Source: Lepus europaeus
Lineage: Eukaryota; Chordata; Mammalia; Lagomorpha; Leporidae
Direction of reading: 5' to 3'
NCBI RefSeq assembly: GCF_033115175.1
Contig: NC_084830.1
Location: forward strand, 39,873,409 to 39,937,408
Length of the DNA: 64,000 nt
Shown: positions 35,181-46,651 of the stretch, one piece after another
Position numbering within the stretch: the first letter of the stretch is position 1
Layout: each line of letters begins with the position of its first letter
Translations under genes and position numbers: made by a program
The notes under the pieces: model-generated
The model's input: the letters and a program-made list of their open reading frames with translations, nothing else
Database searches by the model: none
Told to the model about the DNA's origin: nothing

Positions 35181-37017
35181 ACTTTGCTTCGGTGCCAAAC
35201 AGCTTCACTTACTTTCTTCTTCTGTGGTGGAAACTTAGAAAATCTATTCTTCAACGTTTTTCCTGGGTTTCCCCTTTTTTTCCTTCTAGGGATGGAAAAT
35301 AAACAATCTCAGATTTGGCTGCTCAGTCTCATCTTTGTCATCGTTTTCCACTGATTTTCATTTCTAATTAGTGTTTACCACTCCACATCTTTCCCGTGTT
35401 TCCTATCATCGCACTTCTTTTCCTGTTGCTCCTCCGGCCGTTTTTATAACGAAGTTTGCTAAGCCACTTTCCGCCACCAGCCAGCTCTGGGCCCCAGTGC
35501 CTTTGGTGGTTTGGATCAGCCTTTCCCTCTTCCCCTGCTCTCTCTATGTGCACATTGCCATTGCCAGTTAATGAAAGTTGGATTCTTCTGCCCATGACAG
35601 ATCACAGCGGCTGCTGTGAAAGCCTTCACCGCCTGGAATGTCTGACTTTCACTTGTGCTGTGGGCTGCGAAGTATTAAAGGCTATGCCTTCCATGCAGAA
35701 AACTCACGGCAGGGCTTCTGGTGGTTTGTTGCAAATTATATCTTCCATTTCCTGAAAGTACTAGCGCCCGCCTTGGCGGCGTTCCAACTTTCCAGCAGCG
35801 GCGGCAGGGAACGCCCGTCGGAGGTCCGTTGCTGAGAAGATGAGAAGGGGGGACGGGGGAGTGAAACTGTGATTTCCATGATGGGTGGCAATTTCAAGCT
35901 GTCTTTGGTGTAGTTTTAACCAGGAAAGTTTAGTTAAGATTCCTTCAGAACCGTAAATAGCATAGTGGGTGTGGATGTCCGTGGGTGTTCTGGGTCTTTT
36001 TGAAGGGTGCCAGCCTCTAAATTCTGTTGAGCATTTGTAGCAGACTTTTGAAGTGGAATTGAGCCTTGTCATAACTCTTGCTGCTGGGGTTAGCTGTACA
36101 CTGATCATGTCCACTTTGTTACTGTGAATGTATATATGATGGTTGATAGGCTCGTGGGAAAATAGAATGAAAAGATAACTTTATTCCCATGCAAAAATTT
36201 TGAAACCCATGCATAATTTTTTCATAATTTACATTTCAACAAACTTTTTGAAGATTCTTGGTATGCACAGACTTCAACTTTTCTTTCTTGTTCTTTGGCA
36301 CCAAAATAATCTTATCTTTTAATTACATTTTACACAAACCTTTGAAGTACTCTCATACATAGCATAATTTACATCAAGTTTCTTGGTTGAGAAACCAGTC
36401 ATTCTTTAAAAAAAAAGGTCACCTTTTCTGAGACAGCAGGTTCTTTTTGCATCAGAGAACCTGTTCACATGAAAAAGATCTGTTTCCTTTTGCATTAGAT
36501 TATGCTTTTGAAGTTTAAAAATGAATAAAAATCAAGCCTACTGATTCTAAATATTATGCTGAGGGTTGATAAATCATTTAGAATATAGGTGGATGTCAGT
36601 ATAAATTTTTGTCCTAAATAAATCATTAACAAATCAAATCCAGCAATATATTAAATGATACATCATGATAAAGTAGGGATTATTCAAAGAATTGCATTTT
36701 ATTAAGAAGTTTATTTAAAACTTTGTATTATTAGATTGACTTACTGGCTAACAGCTCATTAAACTTGTTTCTTTTCCATGTTAGGTTAACATCCAGATTA
36801 TATTTTTCAACCTCTTTTGCTGTTAGGTTTGGATTTGTACTTGAGTTCTGGGGACAAGAATGTAGCTGGAAATGTGTGCCACTTCCAACTTGGGGCTATG
36901 AAATTTTTCACTGTGCATTCTACTCAACCTCTTCTATGACAGAGAGGACAGAGCCCAAGGTAGAAGTGTTGGGTGCTTGAGGCATCATTTGGATGACTAC
37001 CTTAAGAATATCTGATG
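35181..37017. other. Intergenic DNA, mostly unique
   Basis: A short CpG cluster lies at 35763-35833. A fold-back element relic lies at about 36150-36360. No exon is supported. Confidence 0.5.
36150..36360. repeat. Fold-back element relic
   Basis: Shares GCAAAAATTTTGAAA, GGCACCAAAATAATCTTATC and AACTTTTTGAAG with the better preserved copy at 46386-46590. Confidence 0.6.
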
Positions 37018-37298
37018 AGGCCAGCACTGTGGCATCAACATGGGTGCTGGTTCAAGTCCCAGCTGCTCCTCTTCCAATCCAGCTCTTTGCTTAAGACCTG
37101 GGAAAGCAATGGGTTCTTGGGCCCTTGCACCTACCTGGGAGACTCAGAAGAAGCTTCTGGCTCCTTGCTTCTGATCAGTCCAGCTCTGGTCATTGCAGCT
37201 GTTTGGGGAGTGAACCAGAGGATGGAAGACCTCTCTCTCTGTCTCTCGCTCTTTCTGTGACTCTGCCTCTCAAATAATTAGATAAAACTCTTTAAAAA
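37018..37298 (+). mobile_element. C repeat SINE, small internal losses
   Basis: Head GGCCAGCACTGTGGC; part of the segment after the head is missing; tail CAAATAATTAGATAAA. Confidence 0.92.
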
Positions 37299-37529
37299 AA
37301 TGAATATTTGCAGCTGTCAGGTGAATGATAACAATTGCTTAAGCTACTAAGATTTTGAGGATTATTTGTTACAGCAGTTATCCTAATAACAATGAATACT
37401 GGTAACAAGAAGAGACAGAATGAAATTTAACATAGATAGTGAATTTAAAAAGAAATTGTAACATGGAATAGGATTCTTTATTAATTCATTAAAGATACTT
37501 ACCATATCAAATTCCAACATTCTTCTTCT

Positions 37530-37866
37530 TTTCTTAAAAGATTTATTTTTTTTTATTTGAAAGGCAGTTACAGAGAGGCAGAGAGAGAGAGAGAAAGAGA
37601 GAGAGAATCTTCCATCTGCTGGTTTACTCCCCACGTGGCTGCAATGGCTGGAGCTAGGCTGATCTGAAGCCAGGAGCCAGGAGCTTCCTCTGGGTATCCC
37701 ATGCGGATGCAGGGGCCCAAGAACTTTGGTCATCTTCTATTGCTTTCCCAGGCCATAGCAGAGAGCAGGATTGGAAGTGGAGCAGTTGGGACTCAAACTA
37801 GTGCCCATATGGGATGCTGAATCTGCAGGCTGCGGCTTTACCTGCTACGCCACAGTGCCACCCCCC
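37530..37866 (-). mobile_element. C repeat SINE, full length
   Basis: AAAAGATTTATTTTTTTTTA at left, GCCACAGTGCCACCCC at right. Confidence 0.94.
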
Positions 37867-37924
37867 ACCCCCAGCATTATTCTTAATGATGAAATACTAC
37901 AGGCATTTTCATTAAAATATAGGC

Positions 37925-38228
37925 ATTTGGTTTAGCAGTTAAGATGTTGCTTGGGATGCCTGCATCCCCTCTGGAGCCTGGTTCGAGTCCTGGCTACCCT
38001 GTTTCCATCCAACTTTCTGCTAATGCACACTCAACAGGCAGCAGATGATGGCTGGAGTGCTTGGCTCCCTGCTACCTTTGTGGAGGCCTGGACTCAGTTC
38101 TGGGTTTCTTCTTCAGCCTGGCCAGCATTAGCTGTTTGCAGACATTCGTGGAGTGAACCAGCAGATGGAAGATCTCTGTCTATCTGTGCCTCTGCTTCTG
38201 TCTCAAATAAAGTGAGGGAATAAAGGAA
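37925..38228 (+). mobile_element. Older C-repeat subtype with clear B box
   Basis: Head GGCATTTGGTTTAGCAGTTAAG and the pol III B box GGTTCGAGTCCTGGC at 37980-37994. Confidence 0.9.
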
Positions 38229-38378
38229 ATAAAACAAAGATGCCTGGTCTTACCACCTTGAGTACTAATGATCCCTGGCCAGAAGTTCTAACTAATAGAG
38301 GACAAATCAAATTCCTGTTACTTGAGATGAAAAGATCATTCGGTTAGAAAATCCAGGAAAAAGCAACTGTAAAAATTT

Positions 38379-38695
38379 TTTTAAAAAAGATTTTACTTAT
38401 TTATTTGAGAGGTAGTGTTACAGAAAGAGAGAGGCAGAGACAGAGGGAGACACTTTCCATCTGCTGGTTCACTCCCCAAATGGCCGGAGCTGAGCCAGTC
38501 CAAAGCCAGGAGCTTCTTCCGAGTCTCCCCTGCAGGTGCAGGGGCCCAAGCACTTGAACCATCCTCAGCTGCTTTCCCAGCCAATAAGCAGAGAAGCTGG
38601 ATCAGAAGAGGAGCAGCTAGGACAGGAGTCAGTGCCCATATCGCATGCCGCACTACAGGCAGAGGTTTAGTCTACTATGCCACAGTGCTGGCCCC
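38379..38695 (-). mobile_element. C repeat SINE, full length
   Basis: AAAAAAGATTTTACTTATTT at left, GCCACAGTGCTGGCCCC at right. Confidence 0.94.
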
Positions 38696-38789
38696 AGTAA
38701 CTGTAAATTTATCACAGTGACTAAAGGACTTTAATAAAGTCATGTTAAAAATAAATATTAAAAGTCAATGTTTCCTATGTGACTTGTTT

Positions 38790-41700
38790 AAATTTTTATT
38801 TTTTATTTTCCCCCAGAAACCTTTTATGTAAGGTATACAAACTTCATGTATTGGACAAGTACAATTTTAGGAACATAGTCATAGTAATTCTTCCCTATCC
38901 TATCCCATGCTCCTATCCCCATCATTTTTCCTCCTCCCTCTCCTATTCCCATTCTTATTTTTACTAAGATCTATTTTCAATTAACTTTATACACAGAAGA
39001 TTAACTCTATACAAAGTAGAGTTCAACAAATAGTATTAAAAAAACTGCTCCTCAACAATTTTTTGATTTCTCTTTTGATTTCTTCTGACCCCTTGTTCAT
39101 TCAGGAACATGTTGTCAGTCTATGTATTTGCATATGTTCTACAGATTCTTAAGTTGTTGATTGCCAACTTCACTCCATTGTGGTCAGAGAAAATGCATGG
39201 TATGATTTCATTTTTTTTTTTAAATTTGCTCACTTGCTTTATGGCCTAAACTGTGGTCTATCCTAGAGAAAGTTCCATGCACTGGTGAGACGAATATGTA
39301 CTCTGCATGTGTAGGATGAAAAGTTCTGTTGATATCTGTAAGGTCCGTTTGGTCTATAGTGTTGATTAACTCTTGTTTCCTTGCTGGTTTTCTGTCTGGT
39401 TGATCTGTCCATTGCTGAAAGTGGAGTATTGAAGTCTCCCATTATTATTGTATTGGAGTCTATACCTTCCTATAGATCCATTAACATTTGTTTTAAATAG
39501 CCAGGTGCTCTGTGATTAGGTGCATACATGTTTATAATAGTCACATCTTCCTGTTGAATTGATCCCTTAATCATTGTTGAACTATTTTTTATGAATAGTT
39601 TATGAAAACCTATTTATTAAACCCAAATAATTTTTCTATAGAATATAACATGTTGAGGGAACCAAAGTTTATATTTAGATGCATTTATTTCATTGCCTTT
39701 ACCCAATTTAAATTAGCAGTTATGATTTCTTAATCATTACATAGACTTTCTTCATCTCTTTTAGTTTTTGTGTTGTCTGATATTAGGATGGCTACACCAG
39801 CTCTTTTTTGGTTTCTGTTAGCATGGATTATATTTTTCCATCCTTTTACTTTCAGTCTACATGTATCTTTGTTGGTAAGATGTGTTTCTTATAGGCAGCA
39901 AATAGATAGGTTTTGTTTTTTAATCCATTCAGCCAGTCTATATCTTTTAACTGGAGACTTGAGGCCATTTACATTCAAGGTGACTTTTGATAAGTAATGA
40001 CTTGGCCCTGCCATTTTCCCATAAATATTCCTATTGTTTACTTTGGATTTCCTTTGTACTTTTACTGGGAGATTTTCTGCCTTCACCTTATTTCATAGTG
40101 ATGACCATGTTTCTGTGTTTCTATGTGTAGCACATCTGTAGGCATCTTTTTTTTATTATTTTGTTTAAGGAATACAACATCATGCATTTAATATATACAG
40201 TTTTTGGAACATGATAATTCTTCCCCCCTTCCCCTGTAAGCACCTTTTATAAGGCTGGACAAGTGGTGACAAATTCTTTCAATTTATTTTTATTATGGAA
40301 GGTTTTAATTTCACCTTCATTCATGAGAGCTTTGCAGGGTACAGGATTCTACACTGACAGTATTTTTTCTCTTAAGACTTGGAATATATCTTACCATTCT
40401 CTCCTAGTCTGTAGGGTTTCTGATGAGAAGTCTGCTGTGAGTATAATTGGAGACCTTCAGAATGTAATCTGGCATTTCTCTCATACACATTTTAGAATCT
40501 TTATGTTTTACTCTGGAAAGTTCTACTACAATAATTTCATGGAAAAAATTTCATTCATGTCATGTATAGATTTCTTTAGTTCATGGATTTGCTTCTGATT
40601 ACTTCTAAGTAATCCTACTTTTTGAATTCCGTTTCTGTGATTTCTTCAATCTCTTCATCTTCCTATTCTAGTACTGAAATGTTACTGTGTTCTTTTTGGG
40701 GCATCATGTTGTCTTCCTTATTCTTGTTTCTTGAATTGCTATGTATACTTTTAGGCACTTGTGGAGAAACTTGTTCCCCCCCATCCCCTCACCCCATGAT
40801 GGCTTTTATCTTTGGACTATGCTTCTGTGGCCTACTGGAGTTTCTGCTCTTTCAGTGAATACCCAGAGGCATGTGCTGGATGTGGCCCGGGAGTTCTGTT
40901 GGGCATGGTAAATCTTCTTTATATAGATATCTATATCTATATCTATCTATATCTCAGAGGTTTGTTCAGCTCTGTTGCATGGTCTCACCTCCTCTCTTCC
41001 AAGGAGACCAATGCCTGGGTGCTAGCCCCAATGAGTACGATATTCATCTGTGCTGCTACAAGAACCACATAAAGGATCTGTGCTATCCTCAGTATGAACA
41101 TGGATCCCATAGCAATGACCCTCACCAGGGAAACAAGGAGCCCTGAGCATGTGCACCCACCTACAGTGACTGCCTGGAGACCCAGCCACACCCTGCATAC
41201 TCCCACACAGCCAGTGTTTCCACAATCTCAGCACACAAGGCTCACACAGTCACCAGCACCCAGACCCCATGAATTCTCCCAGCAATTCAGGTGTCTCCTC
41301 TAGGCTGACTGCAGGCTGCATGGACACGAGCTGGCACAGCTGTTACACATGTCCAAAGTGGCACCTGCCCTCTCTCGGTTAGTTACAGGATGCCAGTGTC
41401 AGGTGGTCAGGGAGAGAGAAACGTGGCCCCTCCCCTTTTTTTCCTCTAGGTTGGCAGGTATACTGTACCCCTTAGGGGTACAAGATATACTCACGCCAGG
41501 CTCTTCCCATAGCTTGATCACCAGTGGCTTGGGCTGCTGCAATCTGGGCTCACCTCACTCCAAAGCTGAAGCTGAGGCTCTTGGCTGCTGGGGTTCTGAG
41601 TTGTGTGCATCCATACCCTCCACATAGGTCTGCAGTGTCCCTCTAATTTGCATGGAGTTTCCTCTACCATTTTCTTAACAACTCAGGGAGTGTACTCTCT

Positions 41701-41790
41701 TCACTTTTTTTTTTTTAAACTATCTTCCCCTAGACTAGGGTAGCAAGCTCCCTCCCTCCCTATTCTGCCATCTTTAAAACTGCTCAATTT
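38790..41790 (-). mobile_element. L1 relic: 5' end, ORF1 and ORF2 start, then 3'UTR
   Basis: On the minus strand the element starts near AAAGATGGCAGAATAGGGAGG (41787 downward), the usual L1 5' end. It passes through 5'UTR and degraded ORF1-like text (40260-40600) to an ORF2 start, where NVNGLKSPVKRYRLAEWIKKQ (about 39900-40040) matches the endonuclease N-terminus. Further ORF2 endonuclease text continues to about 39060. Most of ORF2 (reverse transcriptase) is absent, and 38790-39055 is L1 3'UTR-like. Many stops are present; it cannot be active. A TATC microsatellite lies inside at 40921-40953. Confidence 0.85.
40921..40953. repeat. TATC-type microsatellite
   Basis: ATAGATATCTATATCTATATC and similar units within the L1 5' region. 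Confidence 0.85.
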
Positions 41791-41799
41791 TATATTCAT

Positions 41800-42022
41800 A
41801 AGATTAACTCTATACTAAGAGTTCAACAAATAGTATGAAGAAAAAAAAACTGTTCCTCAACTGTCATTATACTTAGTGAAATAAGCCAGTCCTCAAAAGA
41901 CAAATATTATATGTTTTCCCTGATCTGTGGTAACTAATAGAGTACCTAAAATGTAATCTATAGTAGTGAAATTGACATTTTGAGACTCGAAGATTGTTTA
42001 CAGCCCTTGTCTCAACAGACTG
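41800..42022 (-). mobile_element. L1 3'UTR fragment abutting the FZD6 3' end
   Basis: Minus-strand text with GGACTGGCTTATTTCACTAAG and CTATTTGTTGAACTCTTAGT. The last 65 bases repeat a stretch of the other L1 at 38985-39055. It ends where the FZD6 3'UTR is predicted to end. Confidence 0.7.
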
Positions 42023-42041
42023 CAATCTTTTAAAGACAAAT

Positions 42042-42047
42042 TTTATT
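42042..42047 (-). terminator. FZD6: Candidate FZD6 polyadenylation signal AATAAA
   Basis: The plus strand reads TTTATT, which is AATAAA on the transcribed strand, with T-rich sequence around it. It is the canonical hexamer nearest the place where L1-derived sequence begins (42022), about 1.95 kb below the stop codon. Other TTTATT words nearer the stop lie inside the SINE insertions. Confidence 0.5.
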
Positions 42048-42730
42048 AATGAAAAGATCACACAAAACCAAATTTTTGTATTCAAAGTTATCTCTTTAAA
42101 AATGTGGAAAAGTTATTATTTACAACATTTTCCATACAGTACATGATAATTTTCTTTTTATGCTTTAATAGAGAGACAACTAAAAGCATCAGAAAACTTT
42201 GTTCAAGGAGTAATATGAGAAACAAAATTAAGAAAATTCCTTAATATTTTAAAGTATGTTATACAAAGTTTTTTTTGTTTCCCATCTGATTGGCACATAC
42301 TATTGACCTAGTTTTTAATGTTCAGCAAAAAACTACTTAGCTGAAGAAATGAACTCTGCATAGTGTCTGAGAAAGACAGTGAACAACACAAAGTGTTTGT
42401 AGTATTCTAAATGTTGCAAACCAAAAGTGAAAGGAAAAGAATAAGCAGCTGTAAATGGTCATAATTGTATCTTGGGTGGTAATAAAACATTAGAGAAAGG
42501 AAATCAATTGCACTTGGCCTAATTTATAAAGGACTAACACTTCATCTACTCATTCTTCAGGACACTTGACTTAAAACATGGAGAAGGGTCAGTAAACTGC
42601 ACAACAGTCAAAACTGGCCACTTGTTCAGTCAGCACCTTATTTCCAGTGTATAGATCTGTGAGCTTCCTGAAACAAAAATACTCCATGAAATTCACATAT
42701 TTAAGATGGTAAGGTAGAAGTAAGTGGTTT

Positions 42731-43019
42731 TAAAATTTTTATTTAGTTGAGAGGCAGATACAGAGGGAGAGCTTTCATTTACTGGTTCACTCCCCAAATG
42801 CCTACTATGGCTGGGAGGCTAGGGCTAGAAACTCAACCCAGGTCTCCCATATGGGTGGCAGGAACCCAATATTTGAGCAATTATCACTGCCTCCTAGGGT
42901 CTCCATTGGCAGGAAGCTGGAGTCAGGAGCTGAAGCCAAGCATTGAACCCAGGTGCTCCGGTGTGGGACACAGGCATCCCAACCAGTGTCTTCATCACTA
43001 GGACAAATGCCTGCCCCCT
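42731..43019 (-). mobile_element. Older C-repeat subtype in the FZD6 3'UTR
   Basis: Sense direction relative to FZD6. The head reads, on the minus strand, GGGGGCAGGCATTTGTCC; TTCACTCCCCAAATGCCTAC lies in the body. Confidence 0.9.
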
Positions 43020-43380
43020 ATCTTGACACACAGAGAGAGACAGAGAGGGAGAGAGAGAGAGAGAGAGAAACAGAGGGGCAGAGAGAAGGAGGGAAGTAGA
43101 GACAGAGAGAGAGAGAGATCTTCCAATCAGTGGTTCACTTCCCAAATGGTCACAATAGCCAGGGCTGGTCCAGGTACAGTCAGGTGCCAAGAATTCCATT
43201 CTGGTCTCCTAAATGGGTGGCAGGGACCCAAGTACTTGGGCCATCTTCTGCTGCCTTCCCAGGCACATTAGCAGGGAGCTGGCTAGAAGCAAAGTAGCTG
43301 ACACTCAAACCAGTCCTCTGATTTGGGATTCTGGCATAGCAAGCAGTGTCTTAACCTACTATGTCATAATGCCAGCCCCA
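43020..43380 (-). mobile_element. C repeat SINE in the FZD6 3'UTR
   Basis: Sense direction, directly upstream of the older copy in transcript order. It has a long GA/CT-rich end (43030-43120) and head side CATAATGCCAGCCCC. A T-run follows at 43395-43412. Confidence 0.92.
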
Positions 43381-43412
43381 TTCCTCCAAGTGCTTTTTTT
43401 TTTTTTTTTTTA
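43381..43412. repeat. T-run in FZD6 3'UTR (poly-A on transcript)
   Basis: About 18 consecutive T on the plus strand just beside the C-repeat head; an A-run in the mRNA. It may be the leftover tail of another retroposon. Confidence 0.6.
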
Positions 43413-44002
43413 AAGCTGAATTCCTATTATAAAATCTCCTGGTGTATTAGCTATGTTTTATATTATAAAAGAATACAATTTTCCAACCTTCTTATATTCA
43501 GTGTAAAACTACCAAAGTAGTGCTAAAATACCAGAAGAGCATAATAAAATATTTGAATAGATTTTTCAGATTTTCCAAAAAAGTTCAAATATATAGAAGC
43601 TTATTTTCAAATATATATAAAAAGATACAAGAATATGCTTTAAATACTTCAGCAAAGAAAAATCTTAAACTTATATAAAAATAGTGAAATAGCACAGTTC
43701 ATCCTAAAAGACTTTCAACAATAGAATCTTCATAAGTAGAAAAGGAAGATTCTTCTAGCCCCCTCCCCCCACATGATTTAAAAAACAGTAAGCTGCACAT
43801 TTCTGTCTTTAGGTATGTTGTTAGCATTAACCTTTGTGGAAATGAGTTGCATTATTCTTGAAATCTACTTTTTCCAGTGTAACAGTTGGCAAAGCAGCTT
43901 TAAGTGCAAAAGAACACGGACACGGTCGTTCTTCTAAGACAGTGCTTTGGTCATCTCCAGTGTAGCAGGAATTTGCCTCCAAGTAATGCGGGAAAGCGTT
44001 TC

Positions 44003-44171
44003 TCAGGTATCTGAGTGACTGCCAGCTCCCTGCTCTTTTCTGACTCCTGGAACCGAGTGAACAAGCAGAGAGGTGGAACCTTTGAGGCTGCTCGGCTCTG
44101 AAGAACTGGCGAGCTGCATATTGTTGCTCTGCACTGGGCCACTGTCAGCGTCATCACTCTTTGGACTTACC
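44003..44171 (-). CDS. FZD6: Frizzled-6 last coding exon: C-terminus and stop
   Basis: This exon holds the final 55 codons and a TGA stop (minus strand, 44005-44003). The acceptor is TTTTATCCAG; the previous exon ends AG and the first base G completes an Arg codon ([11 protein letters not shown]). The tail ends [14 protein letters not shown], closely matching the human FZD6 C-terminus, so the protein is complete at this end. The five exons in the window give 653 residues; with about 59 upstream residues the total would be about 712, close to the human length of 706. The 3'UTR continues without a splice signal towards about 42.0 kb. Confidence 0.96.
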
Positions 44172-45417
44172 CTGGATAAAAGAAAAAGTCGACACACATA
44201 CATGTGAATGCACAAATATGACGTTGGATTTCTTACAACCGCTACCCATTTTTTGTAAGTTCTACCCTCAATGTGTCCACCTTTATCAGAAAATGATTAA
44301 GTAAAAATCTTTAAGTATTCTTTAGCATTTCAAAATACAAATAAAAATGCATAACATACAGGTTTCACTGACTTCAGAGACATCAGCAGGCACTACTCAT
44401 GCCTAACCTAGCATGGCATCTCATGGGGGAATACAATTATAAGGCAGGTTCCTGCCCTCAGTCCAGGAAATCTTCAGTTAATGTCCCACCATGGATATTA
44501 CACTGTGTAAGAGGCTGGGAACACAAAGATGAGTAAGACCTCAGCTCTGCCTGTGAGGGTTTGCAGATGTATCAAATTGTAATCCAGGTGTATGAAAACT
44601 GTTATGAGAACACAGAAAAGGTGCATTTGGGTTTGGTCATTTATGACCATCTAGGAAAATTTATTTAAAATTTTTGTGTTAACACATTAATAATATAACA
44701 TACTCTTCAATGACCAGAAATTTAAAAATAATTTTACAATCATCTTTGTATAAAATGAGTCCTTTTAGACAGAACAATAATGTAGTATTAATTAAAACTT
44801 AGCCTGTATTTCAGGTGAATTTACCTAAACATTTAAACAACTCGTAACAATTACCATAAGACATGAATATTACTTTCCTATTTGACATGTATACTAATGC
44901 TCTTTTCAAAGTTAAGAATAAAAAACTATAGGCTGGTGCTGTGGACTCGTGGGTAAAGCTGCCACCTGTGTCGACGGCATCTCATATGGGCACCAGTCTG
45001 AGTCCCAGCTGCTTCACTTCCATCTAGCTCCCTGTTAGTGGCCTGGGAAAGCAGCGAAGGATGTCCCACGTGCTTGAGCCCCTGCACCCATTAGGAGACC
45101 TGGAAGAAGCTCCTGGCTCCTGGCTTTGACTTGGCCCAGTCCAAGCCGTTGTGGCCATTTGGGGAGTGAACCACCAGATGGAAGATCTATCTCTGTCTCT
45201 CCCTCTCTCTCTGTAGCTCTGCCTTTCAAATAAATAAAATAAATCATAAAAAAAGAATAAAAAATTACCAAATAGCACATTTATAGACGAAACCCAAATG
45301 TCCTTGCTTTAAGAGTAAGACATAAAATGTTTTCTTTCCAGACATGCCATGCTTTAACAAAAAGCAAGTAATGCAATATTTAAAATTATGACTTTCAATA
45401 AGAAAATGAAGTCTTAC
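44172..45417 (-). other. FZD6: FZD6 last intron
   Basis: This intron has a GTAAGAC donor and a pyrimidine-rich acceptor TTTTTCTTTTATCCAG. It holds one complete C repeat in the antisense direction (44931-45252). The remaining sequence is AT-rich and single copy as far as I can tell. Confidence 0.9.
44931..45252 (+). mobile_element. C repeat SINE in the last FZD6 intron
   Basis: Head GGCTGGTGCTGTGGACTCG, tail CAAATAAATAAAATAAATC; target duplication of about 13 bases (AAGAATAAAAAA-type) at 44914 and 45253. Antisense to FZD6. Confidence 0.94.
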
Positions 45418-45846
45418 CTTCCTTCGCTCTGCACACCCTCAGACACACTGTTCTTAGCCTTCACACTGCCTGCTCGGCTTTTCTTGTCCGCCTGTTCCCC
45501 AGAGACCTTGGCACTGGCTGCTGCTGGGGAGGCAGTTTCACCACAGTCTTGTTCTCTTACTTTGGGGGTGCTTGCTCCATCTGCTCTCACCTCTCTCACT
45601 GATGCCTCTGGGGAGGTTTGGATTTCTGTCAAGGTTTCTTGTCCTAAGAAATCATGATCAGTGATTGCTACCGCAGACGTGCCATGGTTTGCTGTAGCGC
45701 CTGTGCTGGTTCCCATGGATTTGGAAATGACCTTCAGCTTATGTGAACTTGGTTTATAGTGCTTCTTTTTGTGCTTAACTTTAGAATTGTGCTTCAAGAA
45801 AAACTCACATGACTCCTGTAGTACTCTTCGACTTTCACTGATTGGA
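45418..45846 (-). CDS. FZD6: Frizzled-6 coding exon: cytoplasmic tail, first part
   Basis: This 429-bp exon runs from a CTTGCAG acceptor to a GTAAGAC donor. Joined to the previous exon it reads [17 protein letters not shown], then a Lys/His-rich basic stretch ([15 protein letters not shown]) and a long Ser/Thr/Ala-rich segment ending VQSEGR. This tail is cytoplasmic, probably disordered, and is the part that separates FZD6 from FZD3 and the other Frizzleds. Compared with my memory of the human protein there are small differences and an apparent insertion of a few residues near the end (KAKNSVSEG). The frame is open throughout. Its serine and threonine richness suggests phosphorylation, which is inference. 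Confidence 0.97.
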
Positions 45847-45964
45847 CTGCAAGACAATCCAAGGAGAGGATTTACTCAATAAATTTGAAGTATTAGAATA
45901 GAATAATAGAATAGAAGCCATAAAAAGTATCACATTTGAGGAGGCTTCAAAATGTAAATGGAAA

Positions 45965-46012
45965 AAAAAAGAATTAAAAGATGTTTACTTCCCATGAACT
46001 TTTTGAAGCTCC
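45965..46012. repeat. Fold-back element, one arm
   Basis: GAATTAAAAGATG and CCATGAACTTTTTGAAG match the ends of the element at 46386. Confidence 0.6.
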
Positions 46013-46385
46013 TTTATATCCTATATATGCAAAAATACTCATTTGTTAAAATTAGAAATTTTCTATCATTTATGAAGTCTGATATTATAAATATTCTAAA
46101 TAGATTTACATAAAGTAAAATCCTTTGTGCATATACTCTCAGTTGCTTTTCTCAATATAAACAAGAAACTGGTAAGAAATTAAGTAGGTCAAATCAGAGG
46201 ATGATGGCAAGTAAAATCAAATCAGCATAAAGGGAATAGTTATATTTGTATCATAAATAAATATATCCAACATAAAAGTAAATCAGAAACAGATGATATA
46301 GAATATAATTAATGGTTTTTGTTTAAATTTAATTCTTTTCTTCTAACACTAAAGTTTGCAAGTTACATTAAGGATAGTGTGAGTA

Positions 46386-46590
46386 TACAGGGTAATTGAA
46401 AACATTAAAGGAAAATGGAATGAGAGATGTTTATTTTGGTGTAAAAATTTTGAAATCTGTGCCTAAGGGGTTCTTTGAAAAACTCAAGAAAATTGTGTAT
46501 TAAAAAACAGAGAATGGATTTTAATTTTTTTTTTTGCACCAAAGTAAACTTATCTATAAAATTCATTTTCCATGAACTTTTTGAAGCATA
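46386..46590. repeat. Fold-back (terminal inverted repeat) element
   Basis: The left arm (AAAATGGAATGAGAGATG...TTTATTTTGGTG) is an imperfect reverse complement of the right arm (CACCAAAGTAAACTTATC...TTCATTTTCCATG, ending AACTTTTTGAAG). This gives a palindromic element of about 200 bp, as in a non-autonomous DNA transposon. I do not assign a family name. Confidence 0.65.
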
Positions 46591-46619
46591 TATATATATA
46601 TATATATAGCATATATATA
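46588..46619. repeat. TA microsatellite
   Basis: ATATATATAT run directly next to the fold-back element end. Confidence 0.9.
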
Positions 46620-46651
46620 CATAGTGCAAAAAAGTCCAGTTAAATGCAGTT

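Larger units (their letters stand above)
42022..44002 (-). other. FZD6: FZD6 3' untranslated region (predicted extent)
   Basis: The region follows the FZD6 stop codon on the minus strand and reaches to about 20 bases past a candidate AATAAA at 42042-42047. Its length is about 2 kb, of which about 650 bases are two sense-oriented C repeats (42731-43380). Without them the UTR would be about 1.3 kb, close to what I recall for the human transcript. L1-derived sequence starts immediately beyond the predicted end, consistent with a transcript boundary. The extent is inferred, not seen directly; an ATTAAA-type signal also occurs near 42313. Confidence 0.6.

Noticed and set aside
37980-37994. tRNA-like B box GGTTCGAGTCCTGGC considered as a tRNA gene
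   Set aside because: It is the internal pol III promoter of an older C repeat; no cloverleaf or CCA-end structure is present.
39060-41630. Open frames of 60-110 codons on the plus strand
   Set aside because: They are antisense readings of the minus-strand L1 relic.
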